DNA of 6,587 nucleotides from UMGS1502 sp045545435 (lineage in GTDB: Bacteria > Actinomycetota > Coriobacteriia > Coriobacteriales > Eggerthellaceae). The stretch covers positions 1 through 6,587 of the forward strand of contig JAZQAV010000128.1 in assembly GCA_045545435.1 (NCBI GenBank), in the 5' to 3' direction. This document shows, piece by piece, positions 5,216-6,587 of the stretch. Position numbers and translations under genes: made by a program. The notes below the pieces were generated by a model that did no database searches, was not told where the DNA came from, and saw only the letters and a list, made by a program, of their open reading frames with translations. Position 1 is the first letter of the stretch; each line of letters begins with the position of its first letter.

Positions 5216-6587
5216 ATGGCAGCTTTCGAGCGAGTGTCTTGCGGAATCCCTTCGCTTGATACGGTATTCGACAACATTAGGTTGGGCGACAACGTCGTCT
5301 GGCAGTTGAGCGAGCTGGACGATTTTCAGATTTTTCTGAAACCCTTCCTTAAACAGGCGATTGCCGACAAGCGCGACCTGGTTTATATTCGCTTTGCGTC
5401 GCATGCGCCCCTGGTGGAGCCGTGCGACAGCATTACGGTATACGAGTTTGATCCCAACGAGGGTTTTGAAACCTTTACGGTGGCGGTTAGGCGCGTGATT
5501 ACCCAGCACGGCCGCGATGCCTTCTATGTGTTCGACTGCCTGAGCGAGCTGCAGGTTGCCTGGTCGTCCGACTTGATGATGGGGAATTTCTTCAGGGTAA
5601 CCTGCCCGTATTTGTTCTCGTTGGACACGGTTGCGTGCTTTCCCATCCTGCGGGGGCTGCACTCATTTGCCGCGGTGGCGAAGATACGCGATACCACCCA
5701 GTTGTTCATAGACGCATACCACGCGCAAAACGAACTGTTCGTTCATCCGCTTAAGGTGTGGAACCGCACGTCTCCTACGATGTTTTTGCCCCACAGCTTG
5801 AACCTTGAAACCAACGTAGCGCAGTGCCTTACGGATGGCGTGGGCATGAGCAGGTTCTATGCGCAAAAAGAGCGCGAGGAGGAAGGTGACACCGGAGAGC
5901 GCAACAACGACTGGTGGGACCGCTTCTTCATTGATGCGCGCCGCGCTCATTCCGAGGGAAACTTGCAGGCAGATGCGTGCACGCGCATGTGCAACATGAT
6001 GATGACCAAAGACGAGCGCATGCGCACGATGGTTCAAGAATATTTTGGCCCCGAGGACTATTTTGCAGTGCGGAATCGAATGGTGGGCACCGGTTTGGTG
6101 GGCGGTAAGTCCTGCGGCATGCTGCTCGCCCGCAAAATCGTTGAGCGCGACTTGCCGGAGGCAGCGGCGTTTTCGGAACCGCACGATTCCTTCTACGTGG
6201 GTACTGATGTGTTCTACACGTTTATTGTGTACAACGATTTGTGGAAGCTGCGCATAAGGCAACAAAGCGGCGATGGCTTTATTGATGCCGCTCCCGAACT
6301 GCGCGAAGGAATTTTGGCCGGATCGTTTCCGCCCGATGTGCACGAGAGCTTTGCGCGCATTATTGACTACTACGGGCAAGTGCCCATCATTGTGCGCTCC
6401 TCAAGTTTTTTGGAGGATGGATTCGGCAACGCGTTTGCCGGAAAGTACGAGTCGGCTTTCTGCCCGAACGTCGGCGATGCCGAGGAGCGCCTTGCGCGCT
6501 TTGAGGATGCGGTTCGCTACGTGTATGCATCCAGTCTTGATCGCTCGGCGTTGGAATACCGTGTTCGCAACGGGCTTGATACCTGCG
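5216..6587 (+). CDS. PEP/pyruvate-binding (PPDK N-terminal/PEP synthase-like) protein with KaiC/RecA-like N-terminal region, 3' truncated
   Basis: The frame is open from ATG 5216, behind the strong GAGAGGAGG site at 5203-5211, to the window edge: 457 codons plus one base. Residues 1-200 resemble the KaiC/RAD55 RecA-like fold (SCGIPSLDTVFDNIRLGDNVVW at 8-29; FYVFDCLSEL as a Walker-B-like strand), but there is no GxxxxGK[ST] P-loop. A polar, acidic linker follows at about 225-245 (QKEREEEGDTGERNND). From about 285 it matches the ATP-grasp domain of pyruvate phosphate dikinase and PEP synthase: GTGLVGGKSCGMLLAR with Lys298 at the usual ATP-contact lysine, and IIVRSSSFLED with Arg394 followed by NAFAGKYES. 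The phosphohistidine swivel and PEP-binding barrel, if present, lie beyond the edge. The family's known reaction is phosphotransfer from ATP to a catalytic His; the substrate here is unknown. It is not a standard PPDK or PpsA, where ATP-grasp starts near residue 1. Confidence 0.75.
   Translation, partial: MAAFERVSCGIPSLDTVFDNIRLGDNVVWQLSELDDFQIFLKPFLKQAIADKRDLVYIRFASHAPLVEPCDSITVYEFDPNEGFETFTVAVRRVITQHGRDAFYVFDCLSELQVAWSSDLMMGNFFRVTCPYLFSLDTVACFPILRGLHSFAAVAKIRDTTQLFIDAYHAQNELFVHPLKVWNRTSPTMFLPHSLNLETNVAQCLTDGVGMSRFYAQKEREEEGDTGERNNDWWDRFFIDARRAHSEGNLQADACTRMCNMMMTKDERMRTMVQEYFGPEDYFAVRNRMVGTGLVGGKSCGMLLARKIVERDLPEAAAFSEPHDSFYVGTDVFYTFIVYNDLWKLRIRQQSGDGFIDAAPELREGILAGSFPPDVHESFARIIDYYGQVPIIVRSSSFLEDGFGNAFAGKYESAFCPNVGDAEERLARFEDAVRYVYASSLDRSALEYRVRNGLDTC

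Noticed and set aside
5102..6379. Two minus-strand frames (5102-5662 and 5663-6379) opposite the PEP-binding gene
   Set aside because: The + frame has a strong ribosome binding site and PPDK motifs; the minus frames show biased composition and no domain.
1..6587. CRISPR arrays, tRNA/rRNA genes, insertion sequences or prophage parts
   Set aside because: No repeat-spacer pattern, RNA gene signature, transposase or phage motif was found; the window is almost entirely metabolic genes.

Overview
This window looks like a piece of a chromosome from a moderately high-GC anaerobic actinobacterium. My best guess is the class Coriobacteriia (Eggerthella/Slackia/Adlercreutzia-like). The guess rests on an LL-diaminopimelate aminotransferase (DapL) beside DapF, a very long type III glutamine synthetase, strong AGGAGG-type ribosome binding sites, and a PEP/pyruvate-binding-domain protein of a type I associate with anaerobes. 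No 16S, tRNA or other decisive marker is present, so the lineage is an inference.

Layout, all genes on the + strand. (1) 1-471: the last third of a glutamate synthase small-subunit-type oxidoreductase (gltD). (2) 489-1370: diaminopimelate epimerase (dapF), 17 nt downstream and probably co-transcribed. (3) 1469-2698: dapL, after a 98-nt gap in which an 8-bp inverted repeat could fold over the start codon. (4) 2724-2749: a strong intrinsic terminator closing this unit. (5) 2750-2984: a control region with four GTNAC-type sites, three of them in an 11-bp-phased GTAAC-n6-GAAAA-n6-GTAAC array that resembles the actinobacterial GlnR operator, then a long leader. (6) 2985-5069: type III glutamine synthetase (glnN). 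(7) 5070-5215: a 146-nt gap with a perfect 13-bp inverted repeat, a third partial copy of the same sequence that could form an alternative hairpin, and a possible 31-codon leader ORF. (8) 5216 to the right edge: the first 457 codons of a protein with an apparent P-loop-less KaiC/RecA-like N-terminal region followed by a PPDK/PEP-synthase ATP-grasp (PEP/pyruvate-binding) domain.

Together the genes centre on ammonium assimilation and use of glutamate. Glutamine synthetase and the GltD-type subunit form the GS-GOGAT route to glutamate. DapL uses glutamate as amino donor to make LL-diaminopimelate in one step, and DapF converts it to meso-diaminopimelate for lysine and peptidoglycan. The most interesting parts are the nitrogen-type operator array before glnN, the possible attenuator-like leader after it, and the unusual fusion protein at the right edge. 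The four main enzymes themselves look intact and ordinary.
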